Below, one piece after another: positions 62,710-64,000 of a stretch of 64,000 bases of DNA; position 1 is the first letter of the stretch; each line of letters starts with the position of its first letter. The notes under the pieces were generated by a model. That model had not been told where the DNA came from. It saw nothing but the letters and a program-made list of their open reading frames with translations, and ran no database searches. The stretch is taken from contig NZ_BAXZ01000001.1 of the NCBI RefSeq assembly GCF_000684975.1, positions 1-64,000 on the forward strand, written 5' to 3'. A program made the translations under genes and the position numbers. The stretch is from Paraburkholderia acidipaludis NBRC 101816. GTDB lineage: Bacteria > Pseudomonadota > Gammaproteobacteria > Burkholderiales > Burkholderiaceae.

Positions 62710-64000
62710 TTACTGCACGCTCACGCCGTCGAAGCGCGCATAGCCCAGCGGCTCGATACGCATGTCGATCACCTTCTTGCTGACCGGCTGGTAGACGGTC
62801 GAGTGCGCGATGGGCGAGAACGGCAGCTGCTGCGCGAAGATCTGCTGCGCCTCGGTATAGTACTTCGTGCGCTGCGCCTGATCCGACGTAATGCGGCCTT
62901 TCTGGATCAGGTCGTCGAACGGCTTGTAGCACCACTTGCCGAAGTTGTTGCCGTTCACGGCCTCGCAGCCGAGCAGCGTGCCGAGCCAGTTGTCGGGGTC
63001 GCCGTTGTCGCCCGTCCAGCCTATCAGCATCGCGTCGTCCTCGCCGGCATGGGCGCGCTTGATGTACTCGCCCCACTCGTACGTGACGATCTTCGCCTTC
63101 ACGCCGATCTTCGCCCAGTCGGCCTGGATCATCTCGGCCATCAGGCGCGCGTTCGGGTTATACGCACGCTGCACCGGCATGGCCCACAGCGTGATATCGA
63201 AACCGTTCGGCAAGCCCGCCTTCGCGAGCAGCGCTTTGGCCTTCACCGGATCGTAGGGATTGGCCTTCAAGGTCCTGTCATACGACCACTGCGTGGGCGG
63301 CATCGGGTTGGCGGCGGCCTGGCCCGCCCCCTGGTACACCGAATCGATGATCGCCTTCTTGTTGATCGCCATGTCCAGCGCCTCGCGCACCTCGAGCTTG
63401 TCGAGCGGCTTGTGCTCGACGTTGTACGAGAGGTAGCCCAGGTTGAAGCCCGGCTGCGAGGGCATGGCGATATTCGGTTCGAGCTTGAGCGGCGCGATGT
63501 CGGCGGGGCGCGGATAGCTCATCACCTGGCATTCGTCGCGCTTGAGTTTCTGTACGCGCACGCTCGCATCCGGCGTGATCGAGAAGATCAGCTTCGAGAT
63601 CTTCACGGCGCCCGGCTTCCAGTAGTCGGGATTGCCTTCGAAGCGGATGGTCGCGTCCTTCGTGTAGCTCTTGAAGATGAACGGACCCGTGCCCACCGGA
63701 TACTGGTTGATGTCGGCGGCCTTGCCGGCCTTCAGCAGTTGATCGGCATACTCGGCCGAGAGGATCGAGGCGAACTCCATCGCCACGTTCTGGATGAACG
63801 GCGCGTTCGGCTCGTTCAGCGTGAACTTCACCGTGTACGGGTCGACCTTCTCGACTCTCGCGATCAGCTTGTCGAGGCCCATGTCGGTGAAGTACGGGAA
63901 CGACGCCGGGTACGCCTTGCGGAACGGCTGGTTCGGATCGAGCATGCGCTGGAACGTGAACACGACGTCGTCGGCATTGAATTCGCGCGTGGGCTTGAAG
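62710..64000 (-). CDS. dppA: Peptide ABC transporter substrate-binding protein, DppA-like (5' end outside window)
   Basis: The last 430 residues of a family-5 solute-binding protein; the coding frame runs through the window edge, so the signal peptide and N-terminal lobe start are not seen. Visible: ADDVVFTFQRMLDPNQPFR, DPYTVKFTLNEPNAPFIQN, YPVGTGPFIFKSYTKD, LDMAINKKAIIDSVYQGAGQ and the C-terminal lobe AHAGEDDAMLIGWTGDNGDP. First gene of the dpp operon, followed by the stem-loop and dppBCDF. Dipeptide specificity is inferred from family and operon. Confidence 0.93.
   Translation of the reverse strand, partial: FKPTREFNADDVVFTFQRMLDPNQPFRKAYPASFPYFTDMGLDKLIARVEKVDPYTVKFTLNEPNAPFIQNVAMEFASILSAEYADQLLKAGKAADINQYPVGTGPFIFKSYTKDATIRFEGNPDYWKPGAVKISKLIFSITPDASVRVQKLKRDECQVMSYPRPADIAPLKLEPNIAMPSQPGFNLGYLSYNVEHKPLDKLEVREALDMAINKKAIIDSVYQGAGQAAANPMPPTQWSYDRTLKANPYDPVKAKALLAKAGLPNGFDITLWAMPVQRAYNPNARLMAEMIQADWAKIGVKAKIVTYEWGEYIKRAHAGEDDAMLIGWTGDNGDPDNWLGTLLGCEAVNGNNFGKWCYKPFDDLIQKGRITSDQAQRTKYYTEAQQIFAQQLPFSPIAHSTVYQPVSKKVIDMRIEPLGYARFDGVSVQ

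Overview
The window is a GC-rich chromosomal segment that reads as a member of Burkholderia sensu lato (Burkholderia/Paraburkholderia/Caballeronia type). This rests on gene content and order: a paaABCDE operon with a TetR regulator, hppD, a fused indolepyruvate ferredoxin oxidoreductase of about 1,200 residues, a MaeB-type malic enzyme, a glmS-glmU block, ttcA-folB, cca and a pxpBCA cluster. I saw no tRNA, rRNA, CRISPR array or prophage.

Left part (1-29.6 kb). A secreted SGNH hydrolase is followed by the phenylacetyl-CoA epoxidase operon paaABCDE. Its promoter carries a perfect 14-bp palindrome between the -35 and -10 elements, and a TetR regulator lies at the far end of the cluster. Next come a GNAT acetyltransferase, a divergent Lrp/AsnC regulator and 4-hydroxyphenylpyruvate dioxygenase pair, the indolepyruvate oxidoreductase and malic enzyme. 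Together these describe aromatic-compound and aromatic-amino-acid catabolism. After that follow an MFS transporter, pyrE, a LuxR-type response regulator, a YbhB-like exported protein, argC, a candidate anti-Shine-Dalgarno small RNA, a receiver-like protein lacking the phospho-acceptor, a LysR/MFS divergent pair, a 3-hydroxyisobutyrate dehydrogenase-like enzyme, a Mut7-C protein, a DMT transporter and a sirtuin.

Middle part (29,699-39,233). This 9.5-kb element is the most striking feature. It has 31-bp terminal inverted repeats (29 of 31 identical), begins TGG and ends CCA, and is flanked by a 5-bp direct repeat GTTCG. It lies 21-25 bp downstream of the glmS stop codon, which is the classical attTn7 position. 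Internal copies of an 18-bp motif near both ends look like TnsB-binding sites. The only transposition-related sequence I see is a start-less fragment resembling the C-terminal part of a TnsB-like transposase. Cargo: a small membrane protein, an RNase H-fold DUF429-like protein, a type VI secretion VgrG, a translationally coupled LysM/lytic-transglycosylase-like putative effector, a putative periplasmic immunity protein, a DUF6708-like membrane protein, an HNH nuclease fragment and small unknown genes. The cargo is visibly less GC-rich than its flanks.

Right part (39.2-64 kb). Mostly housekeeping genes: glmS and glmU (UDP-GlcNAc synthesis), ttcA, folB, a short-chain dehydrogenase, a MidA-like methyltransferase, DUF2905, cca, a glutathione S-transferase, an NDUFA9-like epimerase, a lytic transglycosylase lipoprotein and 5-formyl-THF cyclo-ligase. 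Then come a MarR-like regulator, a pxpB-pxpC-pxpA-DUF969-DUF979 operon for 5-oxoproline use, a TraB/GumN protein and a dppABCDF-type peptide ABC transporter on the minus strand whose binding-protein gene runs off the window.

All function calls are from reading the sequence. No database search was run.
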